Positions 7,116 through 15,327 of a stretch of DNA of 39,342 nt are shown here, piece by piece. The position numbers were made by a program, and so were the translations under genes. Position 1 is the stretch's first letter; each line of letters begins with the position of its first letter. Origin of the DNA: Myxococcales bacterium. Its GTDB lineage: Bacteria; Myxococcota_A; Polyangia; Polyangiales; Polyangiaceae. A model generated the notes under the pieces. It was not told where the DNA came from. It ran no database searches and saw only the letters and a program-made list of their open reading frames with translations. The DNA is taken from NCBI GenBank assembly GCA_012514535.1, contig JAAZAA010000006.1:1-39342 (forward strand), written 5' to 3'.

Positions 7116-9956
7116 ATGCAGTGGAAGTGGCCGCGCTCGTGGGCGCTCGGCCTCCGCGGCCTGCGCTCCAGAGGAGCTGGGAGCGCAGGGGGCGAGGATC
7201 CCGTCGGGTCCGGAGCGGATGCGGCTCCCACGGTCACGGGGTCGCGTCGACGGGGTGAGCGGTGGCGCTGGTGGCTCGCCGGGCTGGGCGGAGGCGCCGT
7301 CCTGGTGTGCCTCGTCTTGCTGTTCGCGCTCGGACCGTTGCTCAAGAGCCGCGCCATCGCCGAGGCGGCCAAGCGCGGCGTGGAGCTGGACGCAGCGCGG
7401 GTACGCGCCGGCTGGATGAGCGCGACGCTTTACGACGTGAGCCTGCAACCCATCGGCGTGTCGGCGCTGCGGGCGCGCTTCGCGACGGTCAGGGTGGGGA
7501 TCGGCGGGGGACTGGGGCTGCGAGAGCTGGAGGTGGCCGACGGCACCGTCGAGGTCGACGGCTCCGTGGAGGTCGTCCTCGAGCAGGTCGAGCGCTGGCG
7601 GAAGGAGTGGCGCGGGCGCGCCCGGGCCAGCGAGGGAACGTCCGCGAGCGCCGGGCCCAGCTACCGCGCAGCGGGGGTCGGGTTGGTCTGGAAGAACGCC
7701 TTCGAGCCCGGAGACGAGCAGCGCTGGGCGGGGCTCCAGTTCGAGCGGACCCAGGAGGTCCAGCAGGTCGGGCTGGATCACGTGGCCCTCGAGCATCCGC
7801 GGGGCACGGTCGAGCTGGCGGGCCTCAAGGCGCTGTGGCGGCGAGAGGCAGGGGCGGAGCGGCTGGTCGAAGCGAGCATCGCCGAGGCGCGCGTGAAGGC
7901 GAACCTGGGCGGGGACGACGCGGGGGCGACGGCCGCCCGGACGCGAGCGCCCGACGACGTGGACGGGAGCGACGCGGCGCGGAGAGCAGCTGAGGCGCGG
8001 GCGGACACGGCACCGACCACGGCCGAGGAGGCCGGCGGCCTGACGGCTCGGCTCCCCGCGGTGGATCCGGATCGGGGGGCGCGCTGGCAGAGGTTGCTGG
8101 GACGATTGGTGGGCGATCTGATCGAACGCTTGCCCGAGCAGGCACGCGTGAACTCCCTGTGGCTCGAGCTCGAGCGCGGGGAGCAGCGCCTGCACCTGGG
8201 GCCGAGCACCTTGACCTTGGACCGCGGAGCGGAGGCCCTCGCCGTCGCCCTGACGCCCCAAGGAGAGACCAAGGGCACGCCCCTCTCCGTGCGCGCCACC
8301 GTTCCCCGGAGCGGCAAGGGGTTCCGCCTCGCCGTGGAGGGCGGTCCGGTGAGCCTCTCGACCCTCGGCGTGCGCGAGGGCGACTTCGGGCTCGTGGGCG
8401 TCGGGCAGGCAGAGGTGGGCGGTGTGCTCGAGGTGGAGCTCACGGATGCCCCCACCAGCGTCCAGGATGCAGCCGCGCACGGCGCTCAGGACACGGCCCA
8501 GGAGGGGCTTCGAGACACGGCCCAGGAGGGGCTTCGAGACACAGCCCAGGAGGGGCTTCGAGACACGGTCGAGGCGGAGATCGGACCCCAGCTGAAGCTG
8601 CGGGTCGACGCCCGGCTCGCCCACCTCACGGTGCAGAGCGATCGCCTGGCGCCGCGACCCGTCAGCGTGCGGAGCACGCGCCTCTCGGGGAAGGGTCAGG
8701 TGGATTTGGGGGGCACGCGCTACGCCCTCGAGGAGGCGGAGCTCCAGGTGGGGGAGGCGGCGTTCCGGCTCGAGGGGGTCCTCGAGCGCGGCGCGGACCA
8801 CGTCGCCGTGCAGTTCCGAGGCGGCACTCCGCTGATCGCCTGCCAGACGCTGCTCGACTCCGCTCCCCGGGGGCTGCTCGACCGGGTGGAGCAGACCCGC
8901 ATGCAAGGGACCCTCGCCCTCGACGTCGGCGTGGCCTTCGACTCTCGTAAGCCGGCGGACATGAAGGTGCGCTGGGACCTGAAGAACGCCTGCCGCATCA
9001 CGGACGTCCCGCCGAGCCTCGCCCCCGAGCGTTTCGGCGCCCCCTTCCAGCACGAGGTCGTGGGGCCCGACAACTCGACCCTCCTGCACGAGACCGGACC
9101 GGGCACGATCAACTGGACGCCCATCGACGGGATGGTGCCCTACCTCGAGTCGGCGGTCCTCGTCTGTGAGGATGGGCGCTTCTTCCGTCACGACGGCTTC
9201 GACGCCCGCGCGATCGAATCGTCGATCCAGATGAACGTCCGCGCGGGGCGTTTCGTGCGCGGGGCCAGCACCGTGTCCATGCAGCTGGCGAAGAACCTGT
9301 ATCTCTCTCGAGAGAAGCAGATGTCGCGGAAGCTCCAGGAGGCGGTGCTGACGATGCTGCTCGAGCAACGGCTCAGCAAGCGGGAGCTGCTCGAGCTGTA
9401 CTTCAACATCGTCGAGCTGGGGCCGGGCGTGTACGGGATCCGCCAAGCGGCCCAGCACTATTTCGCGACCACGCCCGATCAGCTCACCCTCGCGCAGTCG
9501 TTCTTCCTGGTCTCCATCTTGCCGAGCCCCACCCGTCAGTTCTTCGACGCGGAGGGGCGCCTCAACGCCGGCCGGGCCGCGTACGTCCGCCAGCTGCTGC
9601 GCATCGCCCACGAGCGAGGGCGCATCACGGACGCCGAGCTCGAGCTCGGGTTGACGGAGGAGCTCCGCTTCGGGGTGCCGTACACTCGGGAGGAGGCCGC
9701 CGGGTTCGACGACTTCAGCGAGCACGACCCCGAATTCGACGTCGACGGGCCTGCCACGCGCACGGCGCCGCCCGTCGACGGGAGCGTCGCGCCCGGGGTC
9801 CACGCACCGGCCCCAGCTCCTCACGTTCCGCCCCCTCCTGCCACACCGCCTCCTGCCACACCGCCTCCCGCCACGGCACCCGCGCGCCGCGCCCCCTCGC
9901 CGAGCTCCCCGGCGTCGGCGACGGACGGCACCCCCCGGGTCCCACCGCTGCAGTGA
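7116..9956 (+). CDS. GT51 peptidoglycan glycosyltransferase with N-terminal AsmA-like region
   Basis: About 946 residues, four times longer than a monofunctional transglycosylase such as MtgA. An inner-membrane helix spans about 51-77. Residues about 85-650 are a large beta-rich region beginning like AsmA-type proteins (VRAGWMSATLYDVSLQP), interrupted by three copies of an octapeptide. The C-terminal catalytic domain (about 665-830) carries all GT51 motifs: CEDGRFFRHDG with catalytic E685, GASTVSMQLAKN, RKLQEAVLTMLLEQ and ELLELYFNIVELG. It would polymerise lipid II into glycan strands in the periplasm; there is no transpeptidase domain. A Pro/Ala-rich tail with PPPAT repeats ends the protein. 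The start is uncertain: ATG 7116, GTG 7095 (GGGGA upstream) and ATG 6987 are in frame. tadA follows after 17 nt. Confidence 0.9.
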   Translation: MQWKWPRSWALGLRGLRSRGAGSAGGEDPVGSGADAAPTVTGSRRRGERWRWWLAGLGGGAVLVCLVLLFALGPLLKSRAIAEAAKRGVELDAARVRAGWMSATLYDVSLQPIGVSALRARFATVRVGIGGGLGLRELEVADGTVEVDGSVEVVLEQVERWRKEWRGRARASEGTSASAGPSYRAAGVGLVWKNAFEPGDEQRWAGLQFERTQEVQQVGLDHVALEHPRGTVELAGLKALWRREAGAERLVEASIAEARVKANLGGDDAGATAARTRAPDDVDGSDAARRAAEARADTAPTTAEEAGGLTARLPAVDPDRGARWQRLLGRLVGDLIERLPEQARVNSLWLELERGEQRLHLGPSTLTLDRGAEALAVALTPQGETKGTPLSVRATVPRSGKGFRLAVEGGPVSLSTLGVREGDFGLVGVGQAEVGGVLEVELTDAPTSVQDAAAHGAQDTAQEGLRDTAQEGLRDTAQEGLRDTVEAEIGPQLKLRVDARLAHLTVQSDRLAPRPVSVRSTRLSGKGQVDLGGTRYALEEAELQVGEAAFRLEGVLERGADHVAVQFRGGTPLIACQTLLDSAPRGLLDRVEQTRMQGTLALDVGVAFDSRKPADMKVRWDLKNACRITDVPPSLAPERFGAPFQHEVVGPDNSTLLHETGPGTINWTPIDGMVPYLESAVLVCEDGRFFRHDGFDARAIESSIQMNVRAGRFVRGASTVSMQLAKNLYLSREKQMSRKLQEAVLTMLLEQRLSKRELLELYFNIVELGPGVYGIRQAAQHYFATTPDQLTLAQSFFLVSILPSPTRQFFDAEGRLNAGRAAYVRQLLRIAHERGRITDAELELGLTEELRFGVPYTREEAAGFDDFSEHDPEFDVDGPATRTAPPVDGSVAPGVHAPAPAPHVPPPPATPPPATPPPATAPARRAPSPSSPASATDGTPRVPPLQ
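8490..8561 (+). repeat. 24-bp in-frame tandem repeat x3
   Basis: Three consecutive 24-bp units (8490-8513, 8514-8537, 8538-8561), differing at one base, encode the octapeptide DTAQEGLR three times within the AsmA-like region of the glycosyltransferase gene. A change in copy number would keep the reading frame. Confidence 0.9.
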
Positions 9957-9973
9957 GCCCTCTGCGGTGAGTC

Positions 9974-10465
9974 ATGTCAGAAGCGCCCATGAGCCTCGCC
10001 GATCGTGATCTCGAGTGGATGCAGCACGCCCTCGCCGAGGCGGATCGGGCGGCGGAGCACGGGGACGTCCCCGTCGGCTGTGTGATCGTCGACGCCGAGG
10101 GGCAGGAGCTGTCCCGGGGGCGGAACCGCCGAGAGCTGGAGGGCGATCCCACGGCGCACGCGGAGATCGACGCGCTGCGAGCGGCCGCGCGACGCATCGG
10201 ACACTGGCGGCTCGAAGGGGCCACCGTCTACGTGACCCTCGAGCCCTGCGCCATGTGCGCGGGGGCTCTCGTGAACGCCCGGGTGGCTCGGGTCGTCTAT
10301 GGCGCCACGGACCCGAAGGCGGGCGCGGTGGACTCGCTCTTCACCATCGGTCGGGATCTCCGGCTCAACCACCGCTTCGAGGTGCAGAGCGGGGTACTCA
10401 CGGCTGAGGCAGTGGGACGCCTCCAGGCGTTCTTTCGCCGCCTGCGCGCCGCCGGTGAGAAGTAG
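9974..10465 (+). CDS. tadA: tRNA(Arg) adenosine-34 deaminase TadA
   Basis: A 163-residue zinc-dependent deaminase that converts A34 of tRNA-Arg(ACG) to inosine so that it can read CGU, CGC and CGA. The zinc-binding and catalytic residues are H62 and E64 in AHAEID and C92/C95 in PCAMC. The family's early GDVPVG segment and the GATDPKAGA segment after the active site are both present. Length matches the family (about 150-170). Two in-frame ATGs occur at 9974 and 9989. It lies 17 nt downstream of the glycosyltransferase gene and is probably co-transcribed. The substrate tRNA gene is in this window at 13349-13422. Confidence 0.96.
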   Translation: MSEAPMSLADRDLEWMQHALAEADRAAEHGDVPVGCVIVDAEGQELSRGRNRRELEGDPTAHAEIDALRAAARRIGHWRLEGATVYVTLEPCAMCAGALVNARVARVVYGATDPKAGAVDSLFTIGRDLRLNHRFEVQSGVLTAEAVGRLQAFFRRLRAAGEK

Positions 10466-10795
10466 CGCCGCAGACCCGCCCTACGAGCCGCCGGCGCGCC
10501 GCCCGGCAAGAGCGCCGCCTGCGAGCGGAATCCAGCTCCTCGACAATCGCTGTTGACTGGATCGGCGGGACCCCACTAGCTTGCTCAGCTTACGAAGCTG
10601 GCCTGCTTGCGCGGGTCGTCCTCGGACAACCTCTACGAACCAATCCCACTGCCACTCCTCAGCAAGCTCTCGGACATCTCCCCGGCCCTCTGGAGCCTCG
10701 CGGACCCTCTCTCAGCAAGCCGCCTTTCGTGGCGGTCGCCTCGGGGAGCCCGGCGGGGCGGGGCGACCTGGGCGGATGAGCTGAGACGGTGACCC
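10466..10795. other. 330-bp intergenic region
   Basis: Lies between tadA and the yqiJ-like gene. A promoter-like pair is at 10553-10582. The following ~150 bp are less GC-rich than the surroundings and rich in CTC/CAGCAAG words (CAGCAAG at two places), but no RNA family is recognisable; I checked for the small SRP RNA core and did not find it. A TTG-initiated 61-codon frame at 10607-10792 is probably spurious. Confidence 0.5.
10553..10582 (+). promoter_or_regulatory. putative sigma70-type promoter for the yqiJ-flotillin pair
   Basis: TTGACT (10553-10558) and TAGCTT (10577-10582) separated by 18 nt, oriented towards the yqiJ-like gene at 10796. The -35 element is good; the -10 element is weak (three matches to consensus). 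Confidence 0.3.
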
Positions 10796-11449
10796 GTGCT
10801 CGACTATTTCCTCGCCCCAGAGAACGTTCCCTTCGCCGTCGTGGCTGGCCTCTTCGGGCTCATGAGCGTGCTGCAGATCGTGTCCTTCATCCTGGGCCTG
10901 GAGGCGTTGTCGGGGTTGGACGACTGGTTGAGCGCGGAGCTCTCCTTCGACGTCGATCACGTCCCGACCTTCGGAGAGGCACTGCTGTCCCTTTTGGGAA
11001 TCGGCAAGGTGCCCGCGGCCTTCTCGATATTGTTCTTTCTCTTCGGGTTCGCCAGCGTGGGTTATGGACTGCAGTGGGGAGTAGCGACCCTCAGCGGCTC
11101 CCTGTGGCCGTCGTGGCTCGCAGGGCCCGTGGCGTTCGTCTTCACGTTGCCGCTGCTGCGCGCGGCGAACGGGGTGCTCGCGAAGGTCGTGCCCATGGAT
11201 GAGAGCTTCGCCGTGTCCGAGAACACGTTCGTCGGAAAGCTCGCGGTCGTCACCATCGGGACGATGACGCATGAGCGGAGCGCGGAGGTGCGCCTCGAGG
11301 ACGAGCATGGCCGGCACCACTACGTACAAGCGGTGGCCGACGCCGCAGGGGAGACGTTCCGCGCGGGCGACGAGGTCGTCATCGTGGGCAGACAAGGCAG
11401 CGTGTTCACCGTCGTGCGTGGGCCGGCGGCGCTGCTCCTGGAGGAGTGA
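10796..11449 (+). CDS. YqiJ-like inner-membrane protein with C-terminal OB-fold
   Basis: A 217-residue membrane protein. Hydrophobic helices lie at about 15-33, 74-91 and 108-124; the C-terminal 75 residues (FVGKLAVVTIGTMTHERSAEV, then VGRQGSVFTVVRG) form a soluble beta-rich domain like the OB/NfeD-type folds that accompany flotillins. The order and 6-nt spacing to the flotillin gene match the yqiJ-yqiK pair of E. coli. The start is GTG at 10796; no strong Shine-Dalgarno is seen. NfeD/YqiJ proteins are thought to work with flotillins in membrane microdomains; the exact reaction is not known. Confidence 0.85.
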   Translation: MLDYFLAPENVPFAVVAGLFGLMSVLQIVSFILGLEALSGLDDWLSAELSFDVDHVPTFGEALLSLLGIGKVPAAFSILFFLFGFASVGYGLQWGVATLSGSLWPSWLAGPVAFVFTLPLLRAANGVLAKVVPMDESFAVSENTFVGKLAVVTIGTMTHERSAEVRLEDEHGRHHYVQAVADAAGETFRAGDEVVIVGRQGSVFTVVRGPAALLLEE

Positions 11450-11455
11450 TCAGCA

Positions 11456-13285
11456 ATGGATGGAGAGATCGTGGAGATCGGGGGCATCGTCGTCCCCAGT
11501 GGGCCGGCGCTCGTCGGTATGTTCGTGGGGGGCTTTCTGGTCCTCCTGCTGGTGTTCGTGCTGCTCGCGGCGCGCTTCTATCACCGCGCCACGAAGGAGG
11601 TCGCGTTCGTGCGCACCGGCATGGGCGGCGAGAAGGTGATCTTGGACGGCGGGTGCATCAAGCTCCCCGTCTTCCACGAGATCATCCCCGTCAACATGCG
11701 GACGCTGCGCCTGCAGGTGGATCGCAAGAACGAAGAGGGGCTCATCACCGCGGATCGCATGCGCGTGGACGTCACCGCGGAGTTCTATGTGCGGGTGAAG
11801 ACCAGCACCGAGGCCATCGCCAAGGCGGCGCAGACCCTCGGCAACCGGACCCTCGAGACGCAGCACCTGAAGGAGCTGCTCCAGGGCAAGTTTGTCGACG
11901 CGCTGCGCTCGGTGGCGGCGGGGCTCAGCATGGAGCAGCTGCACGAGCAGCGCTCGGACTTCGTCCAGTCGGTGCAGCAGTCGGTCAGCGAGGACCTGCT
12001 CAAAAACGGTCTCGAGCTCGAGTCCGTCTCCTTGACCGCTCTCGATCAGACCGCCCGGCAGTACTTCAAGGAGGACAACGCCTTCGACGCGCAAGGTTTG
12101 GCCAAGCTCACGCAGATCACGGAGGCGAAGAAGGAGGAGCGGAACCGCATCGAGCAGGAGGCCCGCATCCTCATCGAGACGAAGAACCTCGAGGCGGAGA
12201 AGCAGAGCCTCCACATCAAGCGCGACGAGGAGTTCGCGCGCATGAGCCAGCGCCAGGAGGTCGAGGTCGCCCGTGCCCAGCAAGAGGCGGAGATCGCCAA
12301 GGAGCAGGCCAATCGGCGCCGCGAGGCCGAGCACGCGCGCATCGTCGCCGAGCAGCAGGTGAAGGAGTCGAACATCGGGGCCAACCGCGCCGTGCGTGAG
12401 CAGGAGATCCAGGCGGCGCAGCAGGTCGAACAAGCGCGCATCCACTCCGAACAGACGCTCGAGATCAGCAAGCAGGCGGCGGCCATCGCCGTCGCGCGCA
12501 AGAGCGAGGAGAAATCGAAGGCGGAGGCCGAGGCGGCCGTGGCGCGCGCCCTCATGGTGAAGCAGGAGGAGGAGGTCGTGACGGTCCGGGAGACCGCGGT
12601 GGCCACCCGCCTCAAGGAGATTCAGCTCATCAAGGCTCGCGAAGAGGCCGAGCAGAAGGCCATCGACGTGACGGTGCGTGCCACGGCGGAGCGCGAAGCA
12701 GCCAAGGACCGCGCTGATGCGGAGCTCACCGAGGCGCGCGCCCAGGCGGAGCGGATCCGGCTCGTGGCGGAGGCGGATCAGAAGCGCCTCGAGGTCGAGG
12801 CGTTCGGTGAGAAGGCCATCAACGAGGCGAAGAACATCCTCTCCGGGGAGATCATCCGCTTCGAGCTCCGCAAGCTCATCGCTCAGCTGGCGCCGGAGGT
12901 GGTCGCGGCCAGCGTGAAGCCGATGGAGAAGATCGACTCGATCCGCATCATCCAGGCGAACGGGTTCGGCGGCCTCGGCGACGGCAGCGGGAACGCGGCC
13001 GCGGGCCAGAACGGCGCGGGAGCCACCCTGCCGAACCAGGTCGTGCAGGCGGCGCTCGGCTACCGCATGAACTTGCCCCTGGTGGAAGCCCTGCTCAAGG
13101 AGGTGGGGCTCGAGACGTCCAGCGTCGAGGGGTTGCTCGGCGGTCTGGGCAGCGCGATGCGCTCAGGTGAGGCAGCGGAGGGCGCGAGCCCCGCGCCCGA
13201 GGCCGGCCCCGTCGAGAACGCGAGCTCGGGCGCCGTGACCACCACCCGCGCGACCGCGGGGGACGACGCCGGGCTGGGGAGCTGA
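11456..13285 (+). CDS. flotillin-family protein (YqiK-like)
   Basis: A 609-residue SPFH/flotillin protein. An N-terminal membrane helix (about 18-42) is followed by the SPFH domain (about 45-230), a very long charged coiled coil rich in AEA/EAE words (about 230-470), a conserved flotillin C-terminal region (about 470-560, SGEIIRFELRKLIAQLAPEV) and a disordered Ala/Gly/Ser tail. Flotillins form large oligomers that organise membrane microdomains. A strong Shine-Dalgarno GGAGGAG at 11440-11446 lies inside the last codons of the yqiJ-like gene, so the two are translated together. A strong hairpin ends the transcript. Confidence 0.93.
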   Translation: MDGEIVEIGGIVVPSGPALVGMFVGGFLVLLLVFVLLAARFYHRATKEVAFVRTGMGGEKVILDGGCIKLPVFHEIIPVNMRTLRLQVDRKNEEGLITADRMRVDVTAEFYVRVKTSTEAIAKAAQTLGNRTLETQHLKELLQGKFVDALRSVAAGLSMEQLHEQRSDFVQSVQQSVSEDLLKNGLELESVSLTALDQTARQYFKEDNAFDAQGLAKLTQITEAKKEERNRIEQEARILIETKNLEAEKQSLHIKRDEEFARMSQRQEVEVARAQQEAEIAKEQANRRREAEHARIVAEQQVKESNIGANRAVREQEIQAAQQVEQARIHSEQTLEISKQAAAIAVARKSEEKSKAEAEAAVARALMVKQEEEVVTVRETAVATRLKEIQLIKAREEAEQKAIDVTVRATAEREAAKDRADAELTEARAQAERIRLVAEADQKRLEVEAFGEKAINEAKNILSGEIIRFELRKLIAQLAPEVVAASVKPMEKIDSIRIIQANGFGGLGDGSGNAAAGQNGAGATLPNQVVQAALGYRMNLPLVEALLKEVGLETSSVEGLLGGLGSAMRSGEAAEGASPAPEAGPVENASSGAVTTTRATAGDDAGLGS

Positions 13286-13311
13286 GCGCCGCGAGGGGGG
13301 CCCTGGATGTG

Positions 13312-13344
13312 CGAAACCCTCGGCCGGGGGAGCCGAGGGTTTCG
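13312..13344. terminator. strong hairpin terminator after the flotillin gene
   Basis: A 13-bp perfect stem (CGAAACCCTCGGC, 13312-13324, with its complement 13332-13344) and a 7-nt loop. A short TTTG follows on the plus strand, where no longer U-run is present. It lies between the rightward flotillin gene and the 3' end of the leftward tRNA-Arg gene, so it may serve both strands. Confidence 0.75.
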
Positions 13345-13348
13345 TTTG

Positions 13349-13422
<74 letters not shown>

Positions 13423-13434
13423 TGAGGGGCCGGT

Positions 13435-13462
13435 TTCTTACCATCGCCGCAGGGAAAGTCTA
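13435..13462 (-). promoter_or_regulatory. promoter of tRNA-Arg
   Basis: Read on the minus strand: TAGACT (13462-13457), 16 nt, TAAGAA (13440-13435) inside ATGGTAAGA. The -10 element ends 12 nt before the mature tRNA, so the leader is only a few nucleotides. The design matches the tRNA-Lys promoter at 6778-6805. Confidence 0.6.
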
Positions 13463-13550
13463 CCCCCATGCGACAGGACCCGACGAACGTTTTCGAGGGG
13501 GCGGGGTTGTCGGGGGCGCGTCGGGCGCGAAGGGCGGTAGGCTGGGGACC

Positions 13551-14426
13551 ATGAGCGACCCACCGACCCTCTCTGCGTCCGGCCCCGCTGGGTCCGGTCC
13601 CTCCCCGTCGAGTCCTCCCGGTGTGCCCGTGCTGTGCGGCTCGCTCTCCCGTTACCCGGTCGGCCTCGGCCGAGCCATGCACGAAGCGGGCTATCGTGCC
13701 CTGGGGCTCGACTACCGATATCAGCCCTTCCAGGTAGACGACATCGGCGCGGCCCTGGACGCGATGCGGACCCTGGGGATCCGGGGCTGTGGCGTCTCCA
13801 TGCCCTTCAAGCTGGAGGTGTTGCGCTATCTGGACGAGGTGGACCCGCTGGCCCACCGCATCGGGGCGGTGAACACCGTGGTCAACGAGGGAGGGCGCCT
13901 CGTCGGGTACAACACGGACGCCTGGGGGGCGCGCCGGGCGTTCGAGGAGGTCCGCCCCCTCGCCGGGTGCCGCGTGCTCCTCCTGGGGGCAGGAGGGGCG
14001 GCACGGGCGGTCGCGTTCGCCTTCGTCGCCGCGGGAGCGCACCTGACCATCGCCAACCGGGATCGCCGCCGCGCCGAGGCCCTGGCCCAGGAGGTGGGGG
14101 CCCAGGCCGCGGGGGACACGGACCTGGCCGCCGCGCTCGATCCCTTCGACGCCGTCGTCAACGCGTCGAGCCGCGGGATGACCGACGTCGATCCGACGAG
14201 TCCGATCGAGCCCTCCCAGTTGAGGCGCGATCTCACTGTCATGGACATCGTCTACAAGCCCATCTGGACCGAGCTGATCCGGGCGGCCGTCACCCAAGGC
14301 TGTCCGACGGTGCACGGCGGCCGGATGCTCTTGCACCAGGCAACCCGTCAGTTCGAGCTGTATACGGGCCGTCCGGCGCCCGCCGAACGGATGGACGAAG
14401 AGCTGCACAGGGCGCTGGCCGGGTGA
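13551..14426 (+). CDS. shikimate dehydrogenase-like protein (AroE family, atypical)
   Basis: A 291-residue NADP-dependent dehydrogenase of the AroE family. Conserved catalytic residues are visible: K87 in VSMPFK, N108-T109 in GAVNTV and N121/D123 in GYNTDAWG. The nucleotide site is GAGGAARA (147-154) and the NADP-selecting motif is NRDRRRA (169-175). The substrate-binding serine motif near the N-terminus is altered: SLSRYPVGLG stands where AroE has S-x-S-x-S-P. This resembles a group of AroE-like paralogues rather than the housekeeping enzyme. An extra 20-residue Pro/Ser-rich leader precedes the domain. It is monocistronic; no other shikimate gene is nearby. Whether it makes shikimate is uncertain. 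Confidence 0.85.
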   Translation: MSDPPTLSASGPAGSGPSPSSPPGVPVLCGSLSRYPVGLGRAMHEAGYRALGLDYRYQPFQVDDIGAALDAMRTLGIRGCGVSMPFKLEVLRYLDEVDPLAHRIGAVNTVVNEGGRLVGYNTDAWGARRAFEEVRPLAGCRVLLLGAGGAARAVAFAFVAAGAHLTIANRDRRRAEALAQEVGAQAAGDTDLAAALDPFDAVVNASSRGMTDVDPTSPIEPSQLRRDLTVMDIVYKPIWTELIRAAVTQGCPTVHGGRMLLHQATRQFELYTGRPAPAERMDEELHRALAG

Positions 14427-14545
14427 GCGGCGCCCCGCCCTTAGATCCGCCAGAAATAGAAATATTACCGTAAGATCGGAACGGTGTCCGCCTGCAGGGG
14501 CAGACCGAGGTGGGCCATGGTGTGCAAAATCTACGGCGGGTCCAG

Positions 14546-14570
14546 GAGCTATGACAGGACTGTCATGCTC
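14546..14570. repeat. inverted repeat ATGACAG-GA-CTGTCAT
   Basis: A 7-bp perfect inverted repeat with a 2-nt centre (14551-14566), extended on both sides by GAGC (14546-14549) and GCTC (14567-14570) with one unpaired T. As RNA this is an 11-bp stem with a bulge; as DNA it looks like an operator. Confidence 0.5.
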
Positions 14571-14890
14571 TCCCACGAGCGGCAGAGGGCCGGAGGAACG
14601 GGGCTGCCGGATGGAAGCGCAGCAAGGTCCAGGAAACGCCCCTGCGACGCTCCTTGGCATGCGACGTGCACATCCAGGACGCGTCGGCGACATCGTGTAG
14701 GTCGCCTCCTTGGCTTTCTTCCGCTTTCTTGTGCTTCCGGGGTTCCAGGAGCGGGCCCCGCACGCTTGGCTTGATCTTTTCGCCCCACCTCCCGGGGCGA
14801 CCGGGCTTCCTGACTTACCGGCTTCTCCCTTGGCTTTTCCACGAGCGCCGTTTCGTGCTCGTGACCGCTCCTCTTCGCTTCGTCGATTTT

Positions 14891-14930
14891 CGCCTCCCTA
14901 GAGACCTTTTCACCTCCCTAGAGATTCTCT
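14891..14930. repeat. 20-bp degenerate direct repeat x2
   Basis: Two adjacent 20-bp units, both containing CCTCCCTAGAGA, identical at 15 of 20 positions. They are part of the gene-free region between the AroE-like gene and the small lipoprotein gene. Confidence 0.6.
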
Positions 14931-14949
14931 GCCGAGCTTGGTTCCCGGC

Positions 14950-14971
14950 GGGCCGCCACGACGGGCGGCCC
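14950..14971. repeat. GC-rich hairpin GGGCCGCC/GGCGGCCC
   Basis: An 8-bp perfect stem with a 6-nt loop (ACGACG), no U-run on either side. It would be a stable helix in a transcript of either strand. Confidence 0.45.
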
Positions 14972-15290
14972 CGGCGACCTGAGCCGCGGGCGTTGCCTGC
15001 GGTGCCCTTGGATGCACCCTCTTCGGTCCGCTGCGCTCACGAGTTCAGCCGGTGCGACTGCCACCGCGCGACGGCTGCTCGTCCTCTGCTTTCCTGTGCT
15101 GACTTTGGTCCCGCTCCTTCGCTCCAGGCGGCCTCGCCGGCTGGAGCGGAGGGCGGCGCACCTCCGATCCCTTTGCTTCACCTTGGCGGGTTGCTTGGCT
15201 TGGCCCAGCTTCGGGCAGCTTAACTTCTTAGACTAGTCGATGGTGCAGACGAGCGGACGGCCCCTGGGGCGGTTCGGTCGGCCAAGTTTG

Positions 15291-15327
15291 CAAGAGCCCG
15301 ACGCCCTCCGCCGGGCTCTTGTTTTGT
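15291..15327 (+). terminator. intrinsic terminator (+ strand)
   Basis: Stem CAAGAGCCCG (15291-15300) pairs with CGGGCTCTTG (15312-15321) around an 11-nt loop and is followed by TTTTGT. There is no plus-strand protein gene for 865 bp upstream, so its natural client would be a transcript from the gene-free region. It also lies 75 bp past the stop of the minus-strand small lipoprotein gene, but in that direction no T-run follows the stem. Confidence 0.8.

Noticed and set aside
6819-9824. 1001-codon minus-strand frame opposite the glycosyltransferase gene
   Set aside because: Composition is Arg/Pro/Leu-rich with no domain; the plus strand has all GT51 motifs.
10607-10792. 61-codon TTG frame before the yqiJ-like gene
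   Set aside because: Rare start, no Shine-Dalgarno, unusual codon use; most likely non-coding.
14600-14640. SRP RNA-like words (CCGGATGGAAGCGCAGC)
   Set aside because: The GGAA tetraloop and flanking helix of the SRP core do not align; I could not fold the conserved domain.
14549-15181. Arg/Ser-rich minus frames of 97 and 87 codons in the gene-free region
   Set aside because: Codon bias and composition resemble random high-GC sequence; no family features.
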